Source of the DNA: Streptomyces sp. NA02950
GTDB lineage: Bacteria > Actinomycetota > Actinomycetes > Streptomycetales > Streptomycetaceae
Direction of reading: 5' to 3'
Assembly (NCBI RefSeq): GCF_013364155.1
Contig: NZ_CP054916.1
Span: 2,107,001 to 2,171,000, forward strand
Length of the DNA stretch: 64,000 nucleotides
Position 1 is the stretch's first letter; every line of letters starts with the position of its first letter. The translations under genes were made by a program, and so were the position numbers. This document shows, in pieces, positions 43,197 to 51,557 of the stretch. A model generated the notes under the pieces. That model was not told the origin of the DNA. It ran no database searches and was given only the letters and a program-made list of their open reading frames with translations.

Positions 43197-44246
43197 TCAG
43201 CCCGGCACCGTGCTGTCGAAGGCGTGCAGATAGCCGTTGACCGGGCGGATGTCGGTGACGGTGAGCCCGGCGGCGGTCATCCGCTCCGTCATGCTCTCCG
43301 TGGTGTGCTTCCGGCCGCCCACGTTGAGCAGCAGGAACAGATCCATCGCCGTGGTGAAGGACGCGGGGCTGTTGTCGACGAGGTTCTCGATGACCACGAC
43401 CCGGGCGCCCGGCCGCGCGGCCTTGACCACGTTGCCGAGGGTGCGGCGGGTGCTCTCGTCGTTCCACTCCAGGATGTTCTTGATGATGTACAGGTCGGCC
43501 TGGACCGGGATCTCCTGGCGGCAGTCGCCGGGCAGCAGCACGGCACGGTCGGCCAGCGGGCCGCCGTCCCGCAGCCGGGGGTCGGCGCCCGCCACCACCG
43601 GCGGGAGGTCGAGGAGCGTACCCCGCAGCGCCGGATGCCGCTCCAGCAGTCCGGCCAGCACATGCCCCTGGCCGCCGCCGATGTCCACGACCTCCTTGAC
43701 GCCCTCGAGGTCGAGGAAGGCGGCGACGTCCTCGGCGGACTGCCTGCTGGAGGTGGTCATCGCCTTGTCGAACACCTCGGCCGACTCCGGCGCGTCCTCG
43801 TGGAGATAGCGGAAGAAGTCCTTGCCGAAGATGTCGTCGAAGAGGACACCGCCGGAGCGGACCGCCTGGTCGAGACGCGGCCATGCCTCCCAGGTCCATG
43901 GCTCGGTGCACCACAGGGAGATGTAGCGCAGGCTGTGGGGGGCGTCCTCGCGCAGCAGCCGGGAGATCTCGGTGTGGGTGAAGCGGCCGTCCTCGGTCTC
44001 GGCGAAGATCCCGCAGCAGGCCAGGGCGCGCAGCAGCCGGCCCAGCGGATCGGGCTTGGCCTCCACCGCGGCGGCCAGTTCCCCGACCGTGGCGGGCTGC
44101 TCCCCCAGGGCGTCGGCGACGCCCAGCCGGGCGGCGGCACGGACGGCGGCCGCGCGGGCGGCGCCGAAGGCGATCTCGCGCAGCTCCCGGGTCGCCTGCG
44201 GCGGGGTGGGGGTGGAAGGGGTGGGGGTGGTCCCCGTGGTGGTCAT
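43197..44246 (-). CDS. SAM-dependent O-methyltransferase (ASMT/DmpM-like)
   Basis: 349-residue methyltransferase of the plant-type/actinobacterial O-methyltransferase family (as in TcmO or carminomycin methylase). A winged-helix dimerisation domain comes first (ARLGVADALGEQPATVGELAAAVEAKPDPLGRLLRAL, FAETEDGRFTHTEISRLLRED). The SAM domain follows: VKEVVDIGGGQGHVLAGLLERHP, LLDLPPV, LYIIKNILEWNDESTRRTL and GARVVVIENLVDN. The usual catalytic His of the HxLHxW motif reads NILEW, so His is replaced. ATG 44246 has GAGAGG upstream. It may tailor an aromatic metabolite, though linkage to the spore pigment is unproven. Confidence 0.85.
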   Translation of the reverse strand: MTTTGTTPTPSTPTPPQATRELREIAFGAARAAAVRAAARLGVADALGEQPATVGELAAAVEAKPDPLGRLLRALACCGIFAETEDGRFTHTEISRLLREDAPHSLRYISLWCTEPWTWEAWPRLDQAVRSGGVLFDDIFGKDFFRYLHEDAPESAEVFDKAMTTSSRQSAEDVAAFLDLEGVKEVVDIGGGQGHVLAGLLERHPALRGTLLDLPPVVAGADPRLRDGGPLADRAVLLPGDCRQEIPVQADLYIIKNILEWNDESTRRTLGNVVKAARPGARVVVIENLVDNSPASFTTAMDLFLLLNVGGRKHTTESMTERMTAAGLTVTDIRPVNGYLHAFDSTVPG

Positions 44247-44257
44247 GACGCCGCCTC

Positions 44258-45346
44258 TCAGCACCGTCCCGCGGGCACGGACGTCCCGCAGACGTTGTCG
44301 GTGAAGGTGTTCTTGGGGCCTCTGTCCCGGTCGGCCAGATCGACCGGCCCATTCCCGTTCAGCACATTGGCGCTGATCTCGTTCTTGGTGTTCGGTACGC
44401 CGACGAAGCTGTTGAACAGCACCACCCCGCCGGACATGGGCGAGGAGCCCCTGTTGTTGAACACCTGGTTGCCGGTGACCCGGCTGCCCTCGGACCCGGT
44501 GATCACGATGCCCGCGCCCTGGATGGCGGGGAGCCGTTCGTTGGCCGGGCAGAGCCGGTTGTTCTCCAGCACGGCGTTGTGCCGGAGGGTCAGGTCACCG
44601 GCGCGGGGCCGGTTCTCGTCACCGATGACAAAGAGACCGCCGCAGTTGCCGAGGACGGTGTTCTGCTCGACGGTGAGGTTCCGCAGCCGGCGGATCACCA
44701 CACCGAGTCCGTTTCCGCTCAGCCGGTTGCCCGCCACCTCGGCGCCGCGGGTGTCGATGGCCCCGGCCTCGTGGGCGTTGGTGTTGACGAGGTGGATGCC
44801 CGACTCCCGGTTGCCGCGCAGCACGTTGCGGACGAAGACACCGCGGATGGACATCTCCTGGCCGATGCCCTGCTGGCCGTTGTCGGCGGCGGTGACCCTG
44901 CGGACCCGCAGCCGGTCGGTGTGCGTGGCCCAGATGCCGTTCTTGGGGAAGCCGCTGACCGTCAGCGACTGGATTCGGACATTGGTGACGGGCTGTTGGG
45001 CCGTCCCGGTGACGCACAGTCCGTGTCCCGCCTTGCCACAGGCGTTGGACGACGCCTTCTTGGCCGGTCTGAGCACGGTGCGGGAGCCGGCGCCGCGGAT
45101 GGTCAGCCGGGAGGTGGTGATCTGGATGTTCTCCCGGTAGACACCGGGCAGCAGCTCGATGGTGTCCCCGGGCCGGGCGAGCTCCACGGCCGTCTGGATG
45201 GACTGGCCGGGACGGACGACATGCAGGGGCTCGGGGCCGCCGCTCGCCACCGTCCCAGTGGCCTGGGCACGGGGGAGGGCGGCCAGCTCAAGGGCAACAG
45301 CGGCCGCCGTGACGACCGTGAGACAACAGAGTTTTCGTGTACGCAT
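44258..45346 (-). CDS. secreted right-handed parallel beta-helix protein
   Basis: About 362 residues. Signal peptide CCLTVVTAAAVALELAALPRAQA. The body starts with VVRPGQSIQTAVELARPGDTIELLPGVYRENIQI, the usual entry to pectate-lyase-like beta-helices. Repeated coils follow with Asn ladders (IWATHTDRLRVRRVTAADNGQQGIG, VEQNTVLGNCGGLFVI, VTGNQVFNNRGSSPMSGGVVLFN). Such proteins bind or cleave polysaccharides; no catalytic set is identifiable. ATG 45346 lacks a clear ribosome site; GTG 45373 is in frame. Its stop lies 11 nt before the methyltransferase ATG. Confidence 0.85.
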   Translation of the reverse strand: MRTRKLCCLTVVTAAAVALELAALPRAQATGTVASGGPEPLHVVRPGQSIQTAVELARPGDTIELLPGVYRENIQITTSRLTIRGAGSRTVLRPAKKASSNACGKAGHGLCVTGTAQQPVTNVRIQSLTVSGFPKNGIWATHTDRLRVRRVTAADNGQQGIGQEMSIRGVFVRNVLRGNRESGIHLVNTNAHEAGAIDTRGAEVAGNRLSGNGLGVVIRRLRNLTVEQNTVLGNCGGLFVIGDENRPRAGDLTLRHNAVLENNRLCPANERLPAIQGAGIVITGSEGSRVTGNQVFNNRGSSPMSGGVVLFNSFVGVPNTKNEISANVLNGNGPVDLADRDRGPKNTFTDNVCGTSVPAGRC

Positions 45347-45418
45347 GAACAGGAAGCTAGGCGGGCCCCGCACTGTTCGCCACTTATGATCCTTTTGCCG
45401 GATCTACCCGAATATCAC

Positions 45419-46519
45419 TCATTCGAGCACACGGGAGCCGCCGATCGGCAGATCCCACAGTGCGTCCCGCGGAGCGCCGGTGGCCTCCCAGGCCGCCCGC
45501 ACCCGGTGCAGCGGTTCCAGCGGCGGTTCGGCCGAGAGCAGGAAGGTGGACCAGTGCATGGGCACCAGGGCCCGCGCCCCTAGGTCCCCGAACGCCCGCA
45601 CGGCCTCTTCCGGATCGGTGTGCACCGGCCGCAGCATCCAGCCGGGGTCGTACGCGCCGATGGGCAGCAGCGCCAGATCGATGCCCGGGTAGCGGCGGCC
45701 GATCTCCTGGAACCAGTGGCCGTAGCCGGTGTCCCCGGCGAAGTACACCCGCTGTCCGTCCGGTCCGGTGAGCACCCATCCGCCCCACAGCGAGCGGCAG
45801 GTGTCGGTGAGGGTGCGCTTGCTCCAGTGGTGGGCGGGGACGAAGTCGAAGCGGACCGGGCCGCCCTCACCGCCGAGTTCGGCCGCCTCCCACCAGTCCA
45901 GCTCGGTCACCCGGGTGAAGCGGCGGGTGCGGAACCACCGGGCCAGACCGGCGGGGACGAACAGCGGCGTGGCGCGGTGCAGCCGGGCGAGGGTGGGCGC
46001 GTCCAGGTGGTCGTAGTGGTTGTGGCTGATGACCACCGCGTCCACCGGCGGCAGATCCTCCCAGCGCACCCCGGGCGGGGTGACCCGGACCGGGGTGCCC
46101 AGGATCCGGCGCGCCCAGACCGGGTCGGTCAGCACGGTGAGCCCGCCGATCCGGACCACCCAGCTGGCGTGCCCGACCCAGGTGAGCGCGGTCTGACCGG
46201 GGCCGGTCAGCGGCAGCGGACCGGGGGCGAAGGGGAGTTGGGGGATCTCGCGGAGCGCGTCGGCGGGCGGCCGCAGCCGCCCCTCGCGGGCCAGCCGGGC
46301 GATGGCCCGCACTCCGGGCAGCGGGGAGGTCAGCCGGTGGACGAACGACCGCGGCCAGGTGCGCACCTCGCCGAGCGGGCGCGGTGCGGGCAGCGCGGGC
46401 ATGGACGGGGCGGCCTCCGGGGCCGGGGCCGGACGGATCCGGCCGGAGGCGCCGGAGGACCCGTGGCGGTGCCGCTCGGCCGGTTCCGCGGGCTCGGCCT
46501 GCTCGGCGTGGTCGGTCAT
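45419..46519 (-). CDS. metallo-beta-lactamase fold hydrolase (NAPE-PLD/UlaG-like)
   Basis: 366-residue MBL protein. The N-terminus is disordered and rich in Glu, Pro and Ala. The core opens TALTWVGHASWVVRIGGLTVLTDPVW, with the metal motif VISHNHYDHLD, then PAHHWSKRT, VYFAGDTGYGHWFQEIG and the C-terminal PMHWSTFLL. This matches phospholipase-D-like MBL proteins. ATG 46519 has GGAAGGGAG 8 nt upstream. It differs from the MBL gene at 33475 in length and N-terminus, so they are not recent duplicates. Confidence 0.9.
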   Translation of the reverse strand: MTDHAEQAEPAEPAERHRHGSSGASGRIRPAPAPEAAPSMPALPAPRPLGEVRTWPRSFVHRLTSPLPGVRAIARLAREGRLRPPADALREIPQLPFAPGPLPLTGPGQTALTWVGHASWVVRIGGLTVLTDPVWARRILGTPVRVTPPGVRWEDLPPVDAVVISHNHYDHLDAPTLARLHRATPLFVPAGLARWFRTRRFTRVTELDWWEAAELGGEGGPVRFDFVPAHHWSKRTLTDTCRSLWGGWVLTGPDGQRVYFAGDTGYGHWFQEIGRRYPGIDLALLPIGAYDPGWMLRPVHTDPEEAVRAFGDLGARALVPMHWSTFLLSAEPPLEPLHRVRAAWEATGAPRDALWDLPIGGSRVLE

Positions 46520-46572
46520 GGCGTGGACTCCCTTCCCTCGGTGGAGCGGCCCCGGCGGCACCGCGCGGGGCT

Positions 46573-47790
46573 TCAGCCACCGTCCTCGATCAGCGCCCGG
46601 AAGGCCGTGTCGAAGGCGGCCAACGCCTCCTTCACATGCGGAAGTTCCAGGGGGTCCGGGGCCTCGAGCGACCGCAGCCGCTGCTCGTCGGCCGCCCCGA
46701 GCAGCGGCAGCGTCGACAGCCGGACCCGCAGGGTGTGCGGAGGGTCGCCGAAGCGGTGGCCGCCCGCCACGGCCCGGCCGATCCGCCCGCTCAGTTCGCG
46801 CTCCAGCTCCACCGAGTCGGTGATGTTGCGGGCGGCCAGCACCCCGCGCAGCTCGTCGAGGTCGGCGTAGAGATGGCGGCCGGCCTGGGGCGGGCGGCAC
46901 AGCGCGCCCAGGGCGGTCAGCGCGCGGTAGGCCGCGGTGGCCACCGCGCCGTGCGCCCGGGCCGCGGCGGCCGTACGGGCGCGCACCGGCGAGGGCTCGT
47001 CCAGGGCGTGGGCGGCGGCAGCGGCGACGGGGGCGGGCAGCCCGGAGCGTACGGCGGTGAGCAGGGAGAGCACGCGGGTGCGCAGCTCCACCCCGCGCTC
47101 GGTGGCCGGGAACCGGGCGATGGCCGCGGGCCAGCCGGCCGGGGTGAACGCGCCGACGAGATCGGAGAGCACGATCACGTTCTCGGGGCACATCTCAGCC
47201 GGGCTGAGCAGCACCGTGCCATGCGGATGGTGGACGGTGTCGCGCCAGGTCTCATCGCTGACGATCAGCAGCCCCTCGGCCGCGGCCGCCTCGCACACCT
47301 CGTGCAGCAGCTCGGGCGGCGCCACCGTGCCGGTCGGATCGTCGGCCACCGACAGCAGCAGCATCCGCGGCCGCCCGTCCTCGGCGCGGATCCGGCGGAC
47401 GGTCTCCAGCAGGGCGAACGGATCGGGCAGTCCACCGCACTCGGCCGGGACGGGGGCGTGGTAGGCCCGCCGGTCCACCAGCCGCACCAGCGGCGCGTAC
47501 CAGGCGGCGCACGGCCGGGGCAGCAGCACATCGCCGCCGGAGGCCGAGGCCAGCAGCGCGAGCAGCAGCGGTTCGGCGCCGGGGGCGACCACCACATGCG
47601 CCGGGTCGGTCCACAGGCCGCGCCGCGACCAGTAGCCGCAGGCGGCGTCCCGCAGTTCGGCCGAGCCGCCGACCGGCTCCGGAGCGGTGCGGTCCACCGC
47701 CCCGGCGAAGCACGCGGCCAGCTCGGGGAGGACGGGCAGGCCGCCGTCGTCCCGCTCCGCCGGAGCCGGTGCGGTCCACTGCCGCTGCAT
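46573..47790 (-). CDS. class I/II aminotransferase-like protein lacking the PLP lysine
   Basis: 405-residue fold-type I aminotransferase homologue: AHVVVAPGAEPLLLALLASASGGDVLLPRPCAAWYAPLVRL (cofactor-phosphate loop), LLLSVADDPTGTVAPPELL (normally NPTG), LLIVSDETWRDTV (normally DE-x-Y) and C-terminal RVRLSTLP with the carboxylate-binding Arg. The expected SxSK segment reads NVIVLSDLVGAFTPAGWPAA, with no Lys; the only Lys in the protein is near the C-terminus. It is therefore a probable pseudoenzyme or a PLP-independent binder. ATG 47790 follows GGAGG at 9 nt. Confidence 0.85.
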   Translation of the reverse strand: MQRQWTAPAPAERDDGGLPVLPELAACFAGAVDRTAPEPVGGSAELRDAACGYWSRRGLWTDPAHVVVAPGAEPLLLALLASASGGDVLLPRPCAAWYAPLVRLVDRRAYHAPVPAECGGLPDPFALLETVRRIRAEDGRPRMLLLSVADDPTGTVAPPELLHEVCEAAAAEGLLIVSDETWRDTVHHPHGTVLLSPAEMCPENVIVLSDLVGAFTPAGWPAAIARFPATERGVELRTRVLSLLTAVRSGLPAPVAAAAAHALDEPSPVRARTAAAARAHGAVATAAYRALTALGALCRPPQAGRHLYADLDELRGVLAARNITDSVELERELSGRIGRAVAGGHRFGDPPHTLRVRLSTLPLLGAADEQRLRSLEAPDPLELPHVKEALAAFDTAFRALIEDGG

Positions 47791-47896
47791 TCGTCCACAC
47801 CTCCGCCTGGCCGTCCGCGCGTGTCCGTGCCGACCCGTCCACCTTCGCAGATCTCCGGCATCGTTTCGCGGGACCGGGCCGGGGCACCCGGGCGCC

Positions 47897-48439
47897 ATGA
47901 CAGCGATGCCCGGACAACGCGATGTGGTGGAGCTGCTCACCGCGGACCACCGTCAGGTGCAGGAGCTCTTCGACGGCTACCGGAACGCCGGGGATCCGGC
48001 CCAGCGGCGGCGGCTCGTCGAGCGGATCACCGTGGAGGTGGTGCGGCACTCCGTCGCCGAGGAGGCCCATCTGTATCCGACGGTGCGCACGGCCCTGCCG
48101 GACGGCGACGAGGTCGCGGACGAGGAGATCGAGGAGCTGGCGGAGGCGGCACGGATCCTGGCCGACCTGGACGCGCTGGACCCCCGGGACCGGGAGTTCG
48201 ACCCGCTGGTGCGGCGGCTGATGGACGTGGTGTCCATGCACATCCGCGGCGAGGAGGACCTGGTCTTCCCCGAGCTGCGGGAACGGCTCACCCCCGAGGA
48301 GCTGCTGGCCCTGGGCCTGCGCGTCGGGGAGACGACGGCCGCGGCGCGGGCGGCGCCGCCGCTCAGCCCGGAAGCTCCGGGGCCGGGTCGGACCCTCGCC
48401 GACCGCGTCCGGGACCAGCTGACCGGCCGAGGGCGATGA
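47897..48439 (+). CDS. hemerythrin/HHE-domain protein
   Basis: 180-residue four-helix di-iron protein. His ligands are visible in DVVELLTADHRQVQELF, VVRHSVAEEAHLYPTV and VSMHIRGEEDLVFPEL, each with the expected E/D partner. The C-terminal 40 residues are Pro/Ala-rich. Roles of such proteins include oxygen or nitric-oxide sensing and oxidative stress. ATG 47897. Its 3' end overlaps the convergent GAF-ANTAR gene by 77 bp. Confidence 0.9.
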   Translation: MTAMPGQRDVVELLTADHRQVQELFDGYRNAGDPAQRRRLVERITVEVVRHSVAEEAHLYPTVRTALPDGDEVADEEIEELAEAARILADLDALDPRDREFDPLVRRLMDVVSMHIRGEEDLVFPELRERLTPEELLALGLRVGETTAAARAAPPLSPEAPGPGRTLADRVRDQLTGRGR

Positions 48440-49151
48440 GGTCCTTCTCCAGACCGCGGCCCCGGGTCCGCACCACGGTCCCGGCCAGTTCGGTGAGCTT
48501 GCGGTTGGTCCGCTGGGAGGTACGGCGCAGCAGGTCGAACGCCTGGTCCGGACCGCAGCCCAGCACATGCATGACGATGCCGCACGCCTGGTCGACGACC
48601 GGGCGGGAGCGCAGCGCCGCGTCCAGCTGGTCGACCTGGGCGAGGGCGTCGCGGTAGAGGCGGTCGCGGGCCAGGCTCTCGGTGGCCAGGTCGCCGAGCA
48701 GTTCGGTGGTGCCGCGGGCCGCCTCCTCCAGGGGGCCGGGGCGCAGCCCGTAGAGCGAGACGGTCACCTTCAGCCCGTCGCATTCGAAGGGCAGGGTGGC
48801 GGTGGACCGGATGCCCGCGTCCAGCGCGTAGGCCCGGAAGCGCGGCCAGCGGGTGTCGCGCAGCAGATCGTCGGCGCCGACCGGGCAGCCGCCGTCCTGG
48901 GCCTCGGGGATCGGGCCCTCCCCCGTGCTCAGCTGCACCGAGACCAGCGGGGAGAGATCGGGGTGGGTGGCCGCCGTGGTCGGGCCGCTGTCGGCGCTGC
49001 CGCACCCGTCCGGAGCGGCCGCCGCGGTGGCGGCGGCCCCGCATGCGGTGGGGTTCTGGGCGAGGGCCTGTCCGGCGAGGTCGGCCAGCCCCCGGCCGAG
49101 GAACGGCGCGTCGGTCTGGCAGGCCGGGCGGCTGTGGCTGCGGTCCGGCAT
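48363..49151 (-). CDS. GAF-ANTAR RNA-binding regulator
   Basis: 262-residue protein. A GAF-like sensor is at about 60-160 (VSVQLSTGEGPIPEAQDGGCPVGADDLLRDTRWPRF, STATLPFECDGLKVTVSLYGL). A C-terminal ANTAR domain is at about 175-235 (LDAALRSRPVVDQACGIVMHVLGCGPDQAFDLLRRTSQRTNRKLTELAGTVV). ANTAR proteins act as transcription antiterminators by binding paired RNA hairpins. ATG 49151 follows GAAGGG at about 9 nt. It is divergent from the PAS-GAF gene. Confidence 0.88.
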   Translation of the reverse strand: MPDRSHSRPACQTDAPFLGRGLADLAGQALAQNPTACGAAATAAAAPDGCGSADSGPTTAATHPDLSPLVSVQLSTGEGPIPEAQDGGCPVGADDLLRDTRWPRFRAYALDAGIRSTATLPFECDGLKVTVSLYGLRPGPLEEAARGTTELLGDLATESLARDRLYRDALAQVDQLDAALRSRPVVDQACGIVMHVLGCGPDQAFDLLRRTSQRTNRKLTELAGTVVRTRGRGLEKDLIALGRSAGPGRGRRGSDPAPELPG

Positions 49152-49287
49152 CGCCCGTCCCTTCGTCTTCCGTGGGTGGCCGTGACCCCGTGCGGCCCGG
49201 CCCTCTCTACGGTGCGGCTTCCCACGGCGGTGTGCGGAAAACCACGCCCGGGGCGTGGACCGGGGACGATCACGCTACGGTGTGGCC

Positions 49288-50463
49288 ATGACCGGGGCGC
49301 AGGAGTTCGGCGCGGAGCTCACAGACTTCCGCAGACGGGTCGAGGAACTGAGAACCGCGCGGGCTGCACCCGCGCAGGAGCGGCCGTCCGTACTGGACGC
49401 CGCTCTTTTCGAGCTCCAGCACGTGGTGGATGTGCTGGTGCCGCGCTACGAGGAGCTGGCCGCGGCGGCTCGCGCCCCGGACGGGGCGCGGTCCGACGCC
49501 CGTGAGCAGCAGCTGCTGCGGGCGCTGTTCCAGGGACTGCCGGTGGCGGCGGTGCTGCTGGACCGGGAGGCCGTCGTACGGCGGATGAACGACGCGGCGA
49601 CCCGGCTGTTCAACACCCGGGCCGGATACGCCACCGGGCGGCCGCTGACGTCCTCGCTGCGGCGGGACGGGCAGGCGGCGCTGCGCTCCCAGGTGGCGGC
49701 GGTGGCGCGGGGCGAGGGCGGCCGCAGTCTGACGGTGCGGCTCTCGCAGCCGGCGGCGGAGGGCGAGCTGCGGGTGACCCTGGCGGTGCTGCAACCGCCG
49801 GGCGAGCCGCATCCGGCGGTGCTGGCGGTCTTCCAGCCGGGTGTGCCCGCCGGGGCGAGCGGTGCGCAGGGGGCGCGGGAGCCGCGGCCGGGGCCGGATC
49901 TGGCGGAGGTGACGCGCCATGCCGAGCTGCTGGACCTGGTCGACGACATGACCGCGGCGCTGCTGGAGGGCGCGTCGTCGGCCGACGGCGGGCCGGAAAC
50001 GGTGCTGGCGCGGGCGGCGGAGGTGCTGCACGGCCGCTTCGCGGACTGGGTGATCGCCGATCTGGCGCCGGAGGATCCCGCCGGGGCCCCGCGCCGGGTG
50101 GTGGCGCTCGGCCCGCCGGAGGCGGTCGGCGACCGGACGGCCTCCCTGGCCGAACAGGACCCGGCCGACTGCCCCCTGGTGCTCGACGCGCTGGAGGACG
50201 GGGTGTCGGCGCTGTGGGCGAGCCCTCCGGACGCGGAGGCCTTCGGCCGGGACGCCGCGGGGGCGCCGGTACTGGTCCGCGAGGAGGTGACCTCGCTGTT
50301 GTGCGTACCCCTGCGCACGTCGCCGACGGATCCGGTCCGGGGTGCGCTGACGCTGTTCCGGGCGGGCGCGCGGACCGCGTTCGCGATGGCGGAGGCGGGA
50401 GCGGCGGACCGGGTCGGCCGCCATATCGCGCTGGCGCTGCCGCGTCCCCGGCCCGGTTCGTGA
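49288..50463 (+). CDS. PAS-GAF sensor protein
   Basis: 391 residues. An N-terminal coiled region (ELTDFRRRVEELRTARAAP) is followed by PAS at about 85-185 (LLRALFQGLPVAAVLLDREAVVRRMNDAATRLFNTRAGYATGRPL) and GAF at about 215-385 (HAELLDLVDDMTAALLEG, LHGRFADWVIADLAPED, SLLCVPLRTSPTDPVRGALTLFRAG). No phosphatase or kinase output domain is present, so it must signal through a partner, possibly the neighbouring sigma factor system. ATG 49288; the longer GTG 49255 is less likely. Confidence 0.8.
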   Translation: MTGAQEFGAELTDFRRRVEELRTARAAPAQERPSVLDAALFELQHVVDVLVPRYEELAAAARAPDGARSDAREQQLLRALFQGLPVAAVLLDREAVVRRMNDAATRLFNTRAGYATGRPLTSSLRRDGQAALRSQVAAVARGEGGRSLTVRLSQPAAEGELRVTLAVLQPPGEPHPAVLAVFQPGVPAGASGAQGAREPRPGPDLAEVTRHAELLDLVDDMTAALLEGASSADGGPETVLARAAEVLHGRFADWVIADLAPEDPAGAPRRVVALGPPEAVGDRTASLAEQDPADCPLVLDALEDGVSALWASPPDAEAFGRDAAGAPVLVREEVTSLLCVPLRTSPTDPVRGALTLFRAGARTAFAMAEAGAADRVGRHIALALPRPRPGS

Positions 50464-50527
50464 GCCCGGGTTTCGAGCCCGGGTCCTGAGCGCTCCGGGG
50501 CGGTGAGGTACGGAGCCGGTGCGCCGG

Positions 50528-51322
50528 TCAGGACGCGTCGGCTCCGACCTGCTCGCCCAGCCGGGCGCAGGTGCGGGAGATGAGCCGGGAGACATGCATC
50601 TGGGAGATGCCCATCCGGTCGGCGATCCGGCTCTGGGTCTCGCCGCAGAAGAACCGCAGGTACAGGATCTCCCGCTCGCGCTCGGGCAGCGCCCGCAGCC
50701 GGGGCTTGAGGGATTCGCGCTGCACCACCCGCTCGTACGCGGGCTCCGCCGCGCCGAGGGTGTCCACCAGCGCGTATCCGTCGTCGGCGCCGCGCAGTTC
50801 GGCGTCCAGGGAGAGGGTGGTGAAGCTCCCCAGGGCCTCCATGCCGACGCGGACGTCCTCCTCGCTCATCCCGGTGTGGGCGGCTATCTCGGCCACGCCG
50901 GGGACGCGGTCGTCCGGGGCACGGGTCAGCTCCTGGACGGCGGTGCGCACCCGGTTGCGCAGTTCCTGGACCCGGCGCGGGACGTGCAGTCCCCACAGAT
51001 GGTCGCGGAAGTGCCGTTTGACCTCGCCGACGACGGTCGGCACGGCATAGCTCTCGAACGCCGAACCCCGGTCGGGGTCGTACCGCCTGACCGCCTTGAC
51101 CAGGCCCAGCATGGCGACCTGGCGCAGATCCTCGGTCGCCTCACCGCGGTTGCGGAACTGGAGGGCGAGCCGTTCGGCCATCGGCATCCAGGCCCGGACC
51201 ACCTCTTCCCGCAGGGCTTCCTTGGAGGGGCCGTCGGGCAGGGTGCCGATCCGGCGGAAGACGGCGGAGGTGTCGGGGGCGTCCTCGTGCGGATGTCGGA
51301 TCTGTGCTCGTACGGATGTCAT
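50528..51322 (-). CDS. SigB/SigF-type sigma-70 family factor
   Basis: 264-residue sigma factor of the SigB/F/G group. Region 2: APRAWMPMAERLALQFRNRGEATEDLRQVAMLGLVKAVRRYDPDRGSAFESYAVPTVVGEVKRHFRD. Region 3: VPRRVQELRNRVRTAVQELT. Region 4: LKPRLRALPEREREILYLRFFCGETQSRIADRMGISQMHVSRLISRTCARL. These factors direct stress and development genes and are controlled by RsbW-type proteins, several of which occur in this window. ATG 51322 has AAGGGAG upstream. The 235-bp gap to the next gene holds its promoter. Confidence 0.92.
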   Translation of the reverse strand: MTSVRAQIRHPHEDAPDTSAVFRRIGTLPDGPSKEALREEVVRAWMPMAERLALQFRNRGEATEDLRQVAMLGLVKAVRRYDPDRGSAFESYAVPTVVGEVKRHFRDHLWGLHVPRRVQELRNRVRTAVQELTRAPDDRVPGVAEIAAHTGMSEEDVRVGMEALGSFTTLSLDAELRGADDGYALVDTLGAAEPAYERVVQRESLKPRLRALPEREREILYLRFFCGETQSRIADRMGISQMHVSRLISRTCARLGEQVGADAS

Positions 51323-51557
51323 GCGCCGGTGTCTCCCTTGAGCTATGGTCGGATCACCAAAAAGGAGCAAACCGGACAAAAGATGGCGACCGGTCGAGAC
51401 ACGCCTCCAGCAGCCGGGCTGCTCCCGTGGCGTGCCTCCGGTCCGAAGCACACCGTGCGCGTGCCCGTCCAGGGCCGTGCCAAACCAGACCGAAACAGGT
51501 TTTCTTCACGGCACTCCGGCCGTCCGTCGCACCGGCTGCCCGCCTCGAGGAGGGCCC

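Noticed and set aside
45419..47191. Fusion of the aminotransferase and MBL hydrolase suggested by one long minus-strand frame
   Set aside because: The MBL protein has its own ATG at 46519 with a good ribosome site. The upstream part of that frame is out of phase with the aminotransferase coding frame.
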